Below, piece after piece: positions 23,379 through 31,499 of a DNA stretch of 64,000 bases. This DNA comes from JBGQBN01 sp041494805 (lineage in GTDB: Bacteria > Acidobacteriota > Terriglobia > Terriglobales > Acidobacteriaceae). The notes under the pieces were generated by a model, which was not told where the DNA came from, did not search any database, and saw nothing but the letters and a program-made list of their open reading frames with translations. The position numbers were made by a program, and so were the translations under genes. The DNA is taken from assembly GCA_041494805.1 (NCBI GenBank), contig JBGQBN010000013.1, positions 1-64,000 on the forward strand, given 5' to 3'. Each line of letters opens with the position of its first letter. The first letter of the stretch is position 1.

Positions 23379-24551
23379 ATGAAGATTCACGAATACCAGG
23401 CCAAAGGAATTCTGAGGAAATATGGGGTCGCAGTGCCGCGCGGCGAGATGGCCGAAACCGGCGAACAGGTGAAAGCTGTCGCAAACAAACTGTTCGAGGC
23501 GGGAGCCGGCGGCGTTGTGGTCAAGGCTCAGATCCATGCCGGCGGTCGTGGCAAAGGTGGCGGAGTAAAGATCGCCAAGTCAGTGGACGAAGCAGCCGAA
23601 ATCGCCGCCAGGATGCTGGGCATGAGGCTGGTAACGCATCAGACCGGGCCTGAAGGCCGGATCGTCGAGCGACTGCTGATCGAAGAGACTTTGCCCATCG
23701 AAAAGGAACTCTATCTGGGGATCGTCATTGACCGTGCCGAAGCCAGGCCGGTGTTTATGGCGTCAGCCGCGGGCGGAATGGAAATCGAGCAAGTCGCAGC
23801 GGAAAATCCTGATGCCATTCTGAAAGAACATATCGATCCAGGCATGGGCCTGGAAGCCTTCCAGGCACGCAAACTGGCATTCGCGCTGGGCTTGAAACCT
23901 CAGCAGATTAATCTCGCCGTGCAATTCATGACCAGCCTGTACAAGGCATTCGAGGAAACCGATTCTTCGCTGATGGAAATCAATCCGTTTATCACTACGA
24001 CTGACGGCCGTCTGTTCGCGCTCGATGCCAAGATGAACTTCGACGACAACGCAATGTTCCGGCATCCTGATATTCGCGATCTGCGTGACATCAACGAGGA
24101 AGACCCGCTCGAAGTCGAGGCCTCGAAGTACAACCTGAACTACATCAAGCTGGATGGAAACGTGGGATGCATGGTGAATGGCGCGGGACTGGCCATGGCG
24201 ACCATGGACATCATCAAGTACGCTGGCGGCGCGCCCGCGAACTTCCTCGATGTGGGTGGCGGAGCCAACGCAGAACAGGTGACGCACGCATTCGAGATCC
24301 TGCTCAGCGACAAGAACGTGAAAGCGGTCTTGATCAACATTTTCGGTGGCATTCTGCGCGTGGACACACTGGCTACGGGTGTGGTGGAAGCGGCCAAGAA
24401 GACCAACATCCAATTGCCTATCGTGCTGCGACTGGAAGGGACCAATGTCGAGGCGGGACGGGAGATTCTGAAGCAGTCGGGACTGAACTTCACGGTGGCA
24501 GAGACGATGAAGGATGCCGCCGAGAAAGTAGTCGCAGCGGCGTCCTCGTAG
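23379..24551 (+). CDS. sucC: Succinyl-CoA synthetase (ADP-forming) beta subunit
   Basis: SucC carries the ATP-grasp nucleotide site and part of the CoA-ligase fold of the TCA-cycle enzyme that converts succinyl-CoA to succinate with ATP formation. At 390 residues the length is standard. It opens MKIHEYQAKGILRKYGV and contains GGRGKGGGVK and the conserved EINPF. The partner sucD follows 106 bases downstream; the spacer contains a heptad-phased repeat, not a tight junction. Confidence 0.97.
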   Translation: MKIHEYQAKGILRKYGVAVPRGEMAETGEQVKAVANKLFEAGAGGVVVKAQIHAGGRGKGGGVKIAKSVDEAAEIAARMLGMRLVTHQTGPEGRIVERLLIEETLPIEKELYLGIVIDRAEARPVFMASAAGGMEIEQVAAENPDAILKEHIDPGMGLEAFQARKLAFALGLKPQQINLAVQFMTSLYKAFEETDSSLMEINPFITTTDGRLFALDAKMNFDDNAMFRHPDIRDLRDINEEDPLEVEASKYNLNYIKLDGNVGCMVNGAGLAMATMDIIKYAGGAPANFLDVGGGANAEQVTHAFEILLSDKNVKAVLINIFGGILRVDTLATGVVEAAKKTNIQLPIVLRLEGTNVEAGREILKQSGLNFTVAETMKDAAEKVVAAASS

Positions 24552-24597
24552 AGACGCGGCTTGGCTGCGTCCTTGAGATTGGCAAGATTTAGAAAGC

Positions 24598-24639
24598 GTG
24601 AGACGTAGCAAGTGAGACGTAGCAAGCTACGTCTCTACA
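24598..24639. repeat. Heptad-phased intergenic repeat, locus 4 (inside sucC-sucD)
   Basis: Words GTGAGAC, GTAGCAA, GTGAGAC, GTAGCAA, GCTACGT, CTCTACA. The 10-bp arms GAGACGTAGC (24614-24623) and GCTACGTCTC (24626-24635) form a near-perfect palindrome. A related fragment, GTAGAGACGCGG, overlaps the sucC stop codon at 24548. Confidence 0.75.
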
Positions 24640-24657
24640 GGGCGGAAGAGACGGTTC

Positions 24658-25542
24658 ATGAGCATTCTTGTAGACAAATCGACGCGCGTGGTCGTGCAGG
24701 GCCTGACAGGGCGTGAAGGCACGTTCCACGCCAAGACCTGTGCGGAGTATGGGACCAAAATCGTAGGTGGCGTGACACCCGGCAAGGGCGGCACGACACA
24801 CGAGGGTTGGCCTATTTTCAATAGCGTGCAGGAAGCCGTGGACAAGACCGGGGCGGATGCCTCAGTAATTTTCGTGCCGCCTTCGTTCGCCGCCGACGCC
24901 ATCATGGAAGCTGCTGACGCTGAGGTGGAACTGATCGTCTGCATCACCGAGGGTATTCCGACTTTGGATATGGTGCGCGCCTGGGAGTTCTTGCAGAACC
25001 GGCGCTCGCGGCTGATCGGGCCGAATTGCCCGGGTATTATTTCGCCGGGCAAGTGCAAGATCGGCATTATGCCGGGACACATTCATCGTGAGGGCTCGGT
25101 GGGCATCGTGTCACGCTCGGGCACGCTGACCTATGAGGCGGTGTATCAGCTCACGACGCGCGGGATCGGGCAGTCTACGGCCATCGGCATCGGCGGCGAT
25201 CCCATCATCGGCACGAATTTTCTGGACGCGCTTGAACTGTTCAATAAAGATCCCCAAACCGAAGCTGTGGTGATGATTGGTGAGATCGGCGGTAACGCGG
25301 AAGAGGTTGCGGCGGAATATGTGAAGGCTCGGATGAAAAAGCCGGTGGTGGGATTCATCGCCGGCCAGACCGCGCCCCCGGGGCGCCGCATGGGACACGC
25401 CGGGGCGATCATCTCCGGTGGCAAGGGCACTGCCGCGGAGAAAATTAAGGTGATGGAGGCCGCCGGCATTCGCGTGGCCAAGTCGCCGGCTGAGATTGGG
25501 GAGACGGTGTTGGCGGCGATGGGCGCAACAGCGAAAGCGTAG
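24658..25542 (+). CDS. sucD: Succinyl-CoA synthetase alpha subunit
   Basis: SucD carries the CoA-binding Rossmann domain and the phospho-histidine of the succinyl-CoA synthetase heterotetramer. In this 294-residue protein the active-site His is His247 in MGHAGAIISGG, and RSGTLTYEAVYQLT (153-166) and GPNCPGIISP (121-130) are signature segments. It forms an operon with sucC upstream and perhaps with ndk, which begins 64 bases later. Confidence 0.97.
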   Translation: MSILVDKSTRVVVQGLTGREGTFHAKTCAEYGTKIVGGVTPGKGGTTHEGWPIFNSVQEAVDKTGADASVIFVPPSFAADAIMEAADAEVELIVCITEGIPTLDMVRAWEFLQNRRSRLIGPNCPGIISPGKCKIGIMPGHIHREGSVGIVSRSGTLTYEAVYQLTTRGIGQSTAIGIGGDPIIGTNFLDALELFNKDPQTEAVVMIGEIGGNAEEVAAEYVKARMKKPVVGFIAGQTAPPGRRMGHAGAIISGGKGTAAEKIKVMEAAGIRVAKSPAEIGETVLAAMGATAKA

Positions 25543-25606
25543 CTGTGTTTCTCTGGGGAGAACCGCACTACAGACGACTAACAGACAAGGACAGAAGACC
25601 GAAACC

Positions 25607-26032
25607 ATGAAGACTCTGCAGCGTACTTTTACTATTATCAAACCCGATGCCGTCCGCAAGAATGCGGTCGGCGACATTATTGAGCAGTTCGAAAAAAATG
25701 GCTTTCACATCCTCGCCATGAAGATGCTCGAAATCTCGAAGCATCAGGCCGAGCAGTTCTACGCGGTGCATGCGAACAAGTCTTTCTTCGATTCGCTCAC
25801 CGGCTTCATGTCCAGCGGACCGATTGTCGTGCTGGCGCTGGAAAAGGAAAACGCCATCGCTGATCTGCGCAAGCTCATGGGCGCGACCAATCCAGCCAAT
25901 GCGGAAGAGGGCACGATCCGCAAGAAGTGGGCGACGAGCATCGAGCACAACGCGATTCATGGCTCCGATGGCGACGATACCGCCCGCTTCGAGCTGAGTT
26001 ATTTCTTCGCGGGATACGAACTGGCAAACTAA
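25607..26032 (+). CDS. ndk: Nucleoside-diphosphate kinase
   Basis: Ndk transfers the gamma phosphate between nucleoside triphosphates and diphosphates via a phospho-histidine. The 141-residue length is typical. Lys12 in TIIKPDAV and the catalytic His118 in EHNAIHGSDG are intact. ATG 25607 gives the usual N-terminus (MKTLQRTFTIIKPDA); the longer frame overlaps sucD and is rejected. It probably shares the sucCD transcript, which would link succinyl-CoA synthetase ATP output to NTP balance. Confidence 0.97.
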   Translation: MKTLQRTFTIIKPDAVRKNAVGDIIEQFEKNGFHILAMKMLEISKHQAEQFYAVHANKSFFDSLTGFMSSGPIVVLALEKENAIADLRKLMGATNPANAEEGTIRKKWATSIEHNAIHGSDGDDTARFELSYFFAGYELAN

Positions 26033-26117
26033 GCTGGCCGCAGATTTCGCGGATCAACGCAGGTCTAGTCCAGTCTATTCAAGTCGTAGAGACCTTAGAC
26101 TAACGACGGGTGTTCTC

Positions 26118-26309
26118 ATGCCATTGGTTCAAGTCACGATGTTGACTGGCCGGACGGCCGACCAGAAACGCAAGCTGGCACAGCGCATCACCGACGCCAT
26201 GGTCGAAGAAGGGGGTGCTCGCCGCGAGGCCATCGTGGTGGCCTTCCATGAAGTGTCGAAGGAAAGTTATGCGTCCGGTGGTGTGCTGATGGTGGATAAA
26301 GGGAAGTAG
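26118..26309 (+). CDS. 4-oxalocrotonate tautomerase family protein
   Basis: This 63-residue protein begins MPLVQVTMLTGRTADQKRKLA. After Met removal Pro1 becomes the catalytic base of the tautomerase superfamily, and the beta-alpha-beta length fits. The natural substrate of such small enzymes (keto-enol isomers of aromatic catabolites and others) cannot be deduced. It lies between ndk and a repeat element, with no catabolic neighbours. Confidence 0.85.
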   Translation: MPLVQVTMLTGRTADQKRKLAQRITDAMVEEGGARREAIVVAFHEVSKESYASGGVLMVDKGK

Positions 26310-26311
26310 GT

Positions 26312-26362
26312 CGGTGCGCGGGCGGCCGGTACCCGCAGGACGGGCGAGTCGCCCTCCCCACA
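26312..26362. repeat. GC-rich hairpin element ending in TCCCCACA (family B copy 1)
   Basis: GCGGG...CCCGC is followed by GGGCGA/TCGCCC (around 26340-26352) and then CTCCCCACAC. The right half matches the element inserted in mutM (GGACGG...AAGTCGCC...TCCCCACAC), and a similar tail ends the hairpin at 58018. Confidence 0.6.
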
Positions 26363-26371
26363 CGGACAAGG

Positions 26372-26659
26372 TCACCCCAGTGGCTCGTACAACTGGCCCT
26401 CCACGCGATCCGCGATCTTGGCCAGCTCCTTCCGAGCGTATTGCAGAAAATGCGGAGCGGCGCGGTGGGCTTCCAGCGCGGCATCGTCCTTGTACTGCTC
26501 GTAAATGAAGAAGCGGCGCGGTTCGGTCTTATGCCGGTGCACCTGGTACATCACGCAGCCGGGCTCTTTGCGGGACTCCTCTGTCAGTTTGGAGAAAACA
26601 CCGGCCACCGCAGCTTCCTGTCCTACTCTTGCCATCCACGTTACTGCCAGAACAACCAT
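26372..26659 (-). CDS. Antibiotic-biosynthesis-monooxygenase (ABM) domain protein
   Basis: This 95-residue dimeric alpha-beta barrel protein is similar to quinol monooxygenase YgiN or heme-independent ABM enzymes. EPGCVMYQVHRHKTEPRRFFIYEQYKDDAALEAH is the family pattern, with segments for two beta strands and a helix. The ATG at 26659 has GGAG upstream. Such small proteins oxidise quinol-like aromatics or act as accessory subunits; the substrate is unknown. It lies 23 bases downstream of the purA stop on the same strand, counting in transcription order. Confidence 0.85.
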   Translation of the reverse strand: MVVLAVTWMARVGQEAAVAGVFSKLTEESRKEPGCVMYQVHRHKTEPRRFFIYEQYKDDAALEAHRAAPHFLQYARKELAKIADRVEGQLYEPLG

Positions 26660-26682
26660 TGTGCGCTCCGTTAGATTTCTGT

Positions 26683-28017
26683 CTACGTCCTGGTCTTACG
26701 TTCTGTCAACGACTTCAGTTTCGCGGCAAACTCATCCACGACAATGATCTGTTCGCGCCCCGGACCGGTGGAGACCATGCCGATGCGGGCGCCGCCCTCC
26801 TTCTCCAGGAAGGCCAGATACTCGCGAGCCGGCTTCGGCAGCTTGTCCATCTGCGTGATGCCCTCGGTTGAGGTTCGCCATCCCGGCAGTTTCTGATAGA
26901 TACATTCGATCCGGTCATAACCGCTGGCGTGGGCCGGAATTTCCGCAGTGTTCTTACCGTTGATCTTGTAGCCCACACACACGGGAATCTCAGCTAGTTC
27001 GTCGAGCACATCCAGCTTGGTCACGACCAGCCATGAGATTCCGTTAATCATGCCAGCGTAACGCAAGAGTGGCAAATCGAGCCAGCCGGTACGCCGGGGA
27101 CGCCCGGTCACCGCGCCGTACTCGTTACCACGGGCGCGCAGCAGGTCTCCGGTGGCGTCCAGGGCTTCCGAAGGAAATGGCCCTCCGCCCACGCGAGTGC
27201 AGTAGGCTTTGGTGACGCCGATGACTGTATCGATCGCGGTAGGCGCGATACCGGTGCCGGTGACGGCCCCACCCGAGGTGGCACTCGAGGAAGTCACGAA
27301 GGGATAGGTGCCGTGGTCGATATCGAGCATGGTGCCCTGTGCGCCTTCGAACACGATGGAATCGCCTTCCGCCAGCGCCCGATTCAGCAGGGCAGCCGTG
27401 TCGCACACAAAGGGAGCGATCTTCGCCGAGGCTTCGGCGTACTCCTGGTACATCTTGTCTGCGTCAAGCGGTTCAGAGTTGAATAACGCGTGCGCGATCA
27501 TGTTCTTCTCGTGGCAGGCGTTTTCGATGTGCGTCTTCAGGAGCTGCAAGTCCAGCAAATCGGCGACTCGCAGACCGCGACGACCCATTTTGTCTTCGTA
27601 CGCGGGTCCGATGCCACGGGAAGTGGTGCCGATCTTCACGCGTCCGGGCGCATTTTCCGCCGCCAGTTCGATCATGCGGTGATAAGGCAGGATCACATGG
27701 GCGCGGTTGCTGACGAAAATACTGCCATCCACCTTCACCCCGGTGTCGCGCAGGGCGCTGATTTCCTTGAGGAAGGCCATGGGGTCGAGCACTACACCAT
27801 TGCCGATCACACTACGGCAACCGGCCCGCAAGACCCCGCAGGGCACCAATTGCAGGATGAACTTCTTGCCGTTGATGATGACGGTGTGGCCAGCGTTGTG
27901 CCCGCCGGCATAGCGTGCCACGACGGAGAAATTTTCCGAGAGGACGTCAACGATCTTGCCCTTGCCCTCGTCCCCCCATTGCGCGCCTACGATAACCGCA
28001 GCCTTGCCCTTGCTCAA
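26683..28017 (-). CDS. purA: Adenylosuccinate synthetase
   Basis: PurA joins IMP and aspartate with GTP, the first committed step to AMP. The 444-residue protein has the P-loop-like GDEGKGKIVD near the N-terminus with the catalytic Asp, the GHNAGHT segment and the GTP-site KLDVL. A TTG start at 28017 is supported by GGAG 7 bases upstream and by the standard N-terminus (M)SKGKAAVIVGAQWGDEGKG. Upstream, the 241-base gap to mutM contains a heptad-phased repeat. Confidence 0.97.
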   Translation of the reverse strand: MSKGKAAVIVGAQWGDEGKGKIVDVLSENFSVVARYAGGHNAGHTVIINGKKFILQLVPCGVLRAGCRSVIGNGVVLDPMAFLKEISALRDTGVKVDGSIFVSNRAHVILPYHRMIELAAENAPGRVKIGTTSRGIGPAYEDKMGRRGLRVADLLDLQLLKTHIENACHEKNMIAHALFNSEPLDADKMYQEYAEASAKIAPFVCDTAALLNRALAEGDSIVFEGAQGTMLDIDHGTYPFVTSSSATSGGAVTGTGIAPTAIDTVIGVTKAYCTRVGGGPFPSEALDATGDLLRARGNEYGAVTGRPRRTGWLDLPLLRYAGMINGISWLVVTKLDVLDELAEIPVCVGYKINGKNTAEIPAHASGYDRIECIYQKLPGWRTSTEGITQMDKLPKPAREYLAFLEKEGGARIGMVSTGPGREQIIVVDEFAAKLKSLTERKTRT

Positions 28018-28185
28018 GAGCCAACTCCGTAAGACAGAATGACGCGGCCAACCCGGCCGCGTGCGGGGTCACACACACTGGTTGCCCGCGGTGAATGGTG
28101 CAATCACTAATTACAGGGATATAGGCGGGGCAGATGTGTACTCAAAATGATAACCTGCCGGGCTGTGGATGAGCAATCTGGAATG

Positions 28186-28254
28186 CAGTCCTCGGTCGCC
28201 AGTCCTCAGTTGTCAGGATGAGTTCCCTGACGACTGACGACTGTACACTGGTCT
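28186..28254. repeat. Heptad-phased intergenic repeat, locus 5 (hairpin)
   Basis: Words CAGTCCT, CGGTCGC, CAGTCCT, CAGTTGT, CAGGATG (28186-28220) face CTGACGA, CTGACGA, CTGTACA, CTGGTCT (28227-28254). CAGTCCTCAGTTGTCAGG pairs with CCTGACGACTGACGACTG with few mismatches. It ends 4 bases before the mutM ATG. Confidence 0.8.
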
Positions 28255-28258
28255 TGCC

Positions 28259-29170
28259 ATGCCTGAACTTCCGGAAGTCGAAACCATTGCCCGTGGGCTG
28301 GCCAGCCGTGTCACTGGCGATGTTATTGAGTCGGTCTGGCTGGGTTCGAAGCCCGAGCCGCTGAAATCGCCGGCGATGGAGATCGCCTCTACCCTCGAAT
28401 CCAGGCGGATTGCGGGCGTGCGGCGGGTAGGGAAGCATATCGTGTTTGATGTGGAACCAGTTCGCGTGGCGCGGGCGCCCTCGCCCGCGAGGGAGCGTTC
28501 AAACCTGCGGGGCCGCGGGCGACCTGTCCGCGCGGGACGGACAAGTCGCCAGTCCCCACACCATCCGGTGCAAACCCAAGCTCAGTGGATCGTTCACCTC
28601 GGAATGACCGGTCGCATGGTGGTTTGCGAGCCTCAGGCCGAGGTTGTAAAGCACACGCACGCTATCCTCCGGCTGGCCTCGGGCCGGGAACTGCGTTTTG
28701 TGGATCCACGGCGGTTCGGAAGACTGAGCGTCGCGCATGGTTTCGAAGCCGCAGGCGCTGAGCCCCTCGAAGTCGAACTGGGCAACTTTGTAGATCTCTT
28801 CCGTGCGCGTAAGACCCCGATCAAGAGCGCCCTGCTGAACCAGAAACTTCTGCGCGGCGTGGGCAACATTTACGCTGACGAATCGCTCTTCCGGGCCGGG
28901 GTTCGGCCCCGGCGGCGGGCCGCCTCCCTTACACGAGAGGATCTCCGGCGACTCTACATCGCGGTGCGGGAAGTGCTCAAAGAGGCCATTGCTCTGGGCG
29001 GCTCATCGGTCTCCGACTACGTGGATGCCGACGGTGAAGAAGGTTTCTTCCAGCTGCAGCACAGGGTTTACGGACGAGAAGCCGAACCGTGCCTGGTCTG
29101 TAAGACGCCCATCAAGCGCGTGGTCATTGCAGGGCGCAGCAGCCACTATTGTCCGAAGTGCCAGAAGTGA
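28259..29170 (+). CDS. mutM: Formamidopyrimidine-DNA glycosylase with an inserted repeat-derived segment
   Basis: Fpg/MutM removes 8-oxoguanine and cuts at the abasic site. The 303-residue protein begins MPELPEVETI (Pro2 nucleophile, Glu3), has Lys60 in RRVGKHIVF, the helix-two-turn-helix LRGVGNIYADESLF, and the zinc finger CLVCKTPIKRVVIAGRSSHYCPKC. The usual length is about 270. The excess lies at residues 69-105, an Arg/Pro-rich stretch encoded by two GC-rich hairpins (28471-28550). The family sequence resumes at QWIVHLGMTGR. The frame is preserved, so the enzyme may still be active with a surface loop. Confidence 0.93.
   Translation: MPELPEVETIARGLASRVTGDVIESVWLGSKPEPLKSPAMEIASTLESRRIAGVRRVGKHIVFDVEPVRVARAPSPARERSNLRGRGRPVRAGRTSRQSPHHPVQTQAQWIVHLGMTGRMVVCEPQAEVVKHTHAILRLASGRELRFVDPRRFGRLSVAHGFEAAGAEPLEVELGNFVDLFRARKTPIKSALLNQKLLRGVGNIYADESLFRAGVRPRRRAASLTREDLRRLYIAVREVLKEAIALGGSSVSDYVDADGEEGFFQLQHRVYGREAEPCLVCKTPIKRVVIAGRSSHYCPKCQK
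28465..28565. repeat. GC-rich double hairpin inserted in-frame in mutM (family B copy 2)
   Basis: Hairpin 1: GCGGGCG (28471-28477), loop CCCT, CGCCCGC (28482-28488). Hairpin 2: GGCGACCTGTCCG (28518-28530), 7-base loop, CGGACAAGTCGCC (28538-28550), 12 of 13 pairs. AGTCCCCACACC follows. The element is protein-coding here by accident of frame; it has the composition and tail of the intergenic copy at 26312. Confidence 0.7.
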
Positions 29171-29171
29171 A

Positions 29172-29276
29172 ATTGTTGATTGTTGATTTGTGATTGTTGA
29201 TTGAGATTCGCTGCAAGCGATTACTAGTTTGTGGCACGAGCCAATCAACAATCAACAATCAAAAATCAACAATGAG
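29172..29276. repeat. Heptad-phased intergenic repeat, locus 6 (32-bp hairpin)
   Basis: Words ATTGTTG, ATTGTTG, ATTTGTG, ATTGTTG, ATTGAGA (29172-29206) face CAATCAA, CAATCAA, CAATCAA, AAATCAA, CAATGAG (29242-29276). The arms 29172-29203 and 29242-29273 pair in 29 of 32 positions across a 38-base loop. It fills the mutM-ROK kinase gap. Confidence 0.85.
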
Positions 29277-29284
29277 ATCTACCT

Positions 29285-30307
29285 ATGCCGAACTATTCCA
29301 TCGGCGTCGATCTCGGCGGAACCAACCTCCGCATTGCGGCTGTGCACGAGCAGGGCCGTCTACTGGAGAAGGTCACGCTTGGCACGCAGGTAGCCTTGGG
29401 CCGGGACCATGTGATCAATGACATGTGCGATGCCATCCGCCACGTGGCCAGCAAATATCAGGGCACGGCCTCGCTGCAGGGAATCGGAATCGGCGTTCCC
29501 GGAATCATCGACATGAAGACCGGTATGCTGCGCGAATCACCCAACCTACCAGGCTGGGCTGACTCTCCGGTGCGGGCCGAAATCGAGCAGCGGCTGGGGA
29601 CCCGAGTTATCTTGGAAAACGATGCCAACAGTGCTGCCCTCGGCGAAAACTGGCTGGGCGCAGCGCGCGGCGTGGATGATATGGCCATGCTGACGCTCGG
29701 TACCGGCGTGGGTGGAGGCATCGTGCTCGGCGGACGGATCTGGCACGGCATGACCGGTATGGCGGGTGAGTTTGGCCACTTCACAGTCGAGCCCGAGGGA
29801 GTGCCATGCCCGTGCGGCAACCGGGGATGCCTGGAGCGGTATGCGTCCGCCACTGCGGTAGTGCGAATGGCGCGAGAGGCGATCGCCAGCGGCGTTGCTC
29901 CTGGCCTGTCGCGTGCCGCGAGTTCTGATGCCGAGTTTAGCGCCAAGGCGGTCTACAACCTGGCAATTCAGGGAGACGAGGAAGCAAAGAAAATCTTCCG
30001 CCGCGTGGGCAGAGCGCTGGGCATTGTGATCGCCGACCTGGTGAATGCGCTCAATCTCCCCATGTACGTCGTGGGAGGAGGCGTCGCCAGTGCCTGGGAA
30101 GCGTTTTCGCCAGCCGTCTTTGAGGAGTTGCGACAGCGCTCGATGGTGTACGCCGCAACGGCCCCGGCTTCAGCGATTGCCGGTGGGCAAGGAGCCTCGG
30201 CGCAAGTGGAACCAGGCGGCTCGACCAAGACGATCATCACGCGGGCTTTGCTGGGGAGTGATGCCGGCTTGTACGGAGCGGCACGACTTCCGATGATGGG
30301 TTCCTAA
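29285..30307 (+). CDS. ROK-family sugar kinase (probable glucokinase)
   Basis: This 340-residue ROK kinase has an N-terminal phosphate-binding loop SIGVDLGGTNLRIAAV, the sugar-site ENDANSAALGE and the zinc-binding CPCGNRGCLERYAS. No DNA-binding domain is present, so it is an enzyme rather than a ROK repressor. In acidobacteria this type is usually annotated glucokinase, feeding glucose into glycolysis; specificity for glucose over other hexoses or GlcNAc/ManNAc is inferred. Confidence 0.9.
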   Translation: MPNYSIGVDLGGTNLRIAAVHEQGRLLEKVTLGTQVALGRDHVINDMCDAIRHVASKYQGTASLQGIGIGVPGIIDMKTGMLRESPNLPGWADSPVRAEIEQRLGTRVILENDANSAALGENWLGAARGVDDMAMLTLGTGVGGGIVLGGRIWHGMTGMAGEFGHFTVEPEGVPCPCGNRGCLERYASATAVVRMAREAIASGVAPGLSRAASSDAEFSAKAVYNLAIQGDEEAKKIFRRVGRALGIVIADLVNALNLPMYVVGGGVASAWEAFSPAVFEELRQRSMVYAATAPASAIAGGQGASAQVEPGGSTKTIITRALLGSDAGLYGAARLPMMGS

Positions 30308-30321
30308 GCTTCTGGCTGTAG

Positions 30322-31449
30322 CTACCGTACTGCTACCCGTTCCATCACTTTCTTGAAAGCTTTCAGGAAAATCCCATTCTGCTCGGGCGTGCCAATGGTC
30401 ACGCGCATCGCTGTAGGGGCGCCCCAAGGTGCCAGAGGCCGGATGATTACGCCCTCAGCTTGTAGCCGCTTGGTGACGGCGGCAGCATCCTCGCCCAATT
30501 CACAATAAAGAAAGTTACCCCAGGTCGGAATCACACGATATCCCAGCTCAGAAATTCCCTCAATCAGCCGCTGGGCCTGCCCGGCATTGTTCTCCAGCGC
30601 TTTACGGGTGTGCGCTTCGTCTTCAAGCGCTGCCAGAGCAGCCGTTTGGGCTACGACGGAAATGGAGAAAGTGGTGCGCAGGCGGGCAAAGTAAGACATC
30701 AGTTTTGCCGGTCCCATGCCGTATCCCACCCTCAGGCCCGCCAGGCCATGTGCCTTGGAAAAAGTACGCAGCACGACAACATTGCGGTCCTGGCGCACAT
30801 ACTCGATTGCGTGGGAATAATGCACCCCGCGCATGGTCGCGAAGTGCTGCGCAAAGTCGTAGTACGCCTCGTCCAGAACCACAATAACGTACTCTGGGAC
30901 TCTTTCCAGAAAGCGGTCCAGCTCGTCCGCGGGAACGAGCGTCCCCGTAGGATTATTCGGGTTGGCCAGGAAAACGATTCGGGTGTTTTGGTCGATGGCT
31001 GCGGCGACAGCGTCCAGGTCGAAGCCGTCGTCGCGCATGGGAATCTGGACCAGTCGGCCGCCCGCGGCCTGGGTCGCAATGGGATAGACGATAAACGAAC
31101 GCTCGCTGGTGACCGCATTGAGCCCCGGCGACAACAGGGTGCGGGCCATGATGCCCAACAGCGACGTCGAACCGGCGGCGACTACCAGTTGCTCCGGTTG
31201 CACGTTGTGACGCTCGGCTAGCTTCTGGCGTAACTCGCTGGCGTCGTTGTCGGGATAGCAGTTGCACTCGGCAAGGACAGCCTGAATCGCCTGAATTGCG
31301 CGGGGCGAGGGGCCGAAGGGATTCTCGTTGGAGGCCAGCTTGATGCAGTTCACTCGGCTCTCCCGTTGCGCCTGGCGAGAGGATTTACCCGGCGGGTACC
31401 CGCCCAGGTTACGTATGTGTTCGGGTACAAGCTGGCTGAAATCGCTCAT
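30322..31449 (-). CDS. hisC: Histidinol-phosphate aminotransferase
   Basis: HisC is the PLP enzyme that converts imidazole-acetol phosphate and glutamate to histidinol phosphate. The 375-residue class-I/II aminotransferase has KLASNENPFGPSP at the N-terminus, FLANPNNPTGT and the Schiff-base Lys in RTFSKAHGLAGLRVGYG, the standard HisC features. Related enzymes act on aromatic amino acids, so some overlap is possible. No other his gene is nearby except the unrelated hisS far away. Confidence 0.93.
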   Translation of the reverse strand: MSDFSQLVPEHIRNLGGYPPGKSSRQAQRESRVNCIKLASNENPFGPSPRAIQAIQAVLAECNCYPDNDASELRQKLAERHNVQPEQLVVAAGSTSLLGIMARTLLSPGLNAVTSERSFIVYPIATQAAGGRLVQIPMRDDGFDLDAVAAAIDQNTRIVFLANPNNPTGTLVPADELDRFLERVPEYVIVVLDEAYYDFAQHFATMRGVHYSHAIEYVRQDRNVVVLRTFSKAHGLAGLRVGYGMGPAKLMSYFARLRTTFSISVVAQTAALAALEDEAHTRKALENNAGQAQRLIEGISELGYRVIPTWGNFLYCELGEDAAAVTKRLQAEGVIIRPLAPWGAPTAMRVTIGTPEQNGIFLKAFKKVMERVAVR

Positions 31450-31499
31450 CTCGGCTGCTTAATCATTACCATGTCGATCAGGGCGGTGTCACCCTCCCT

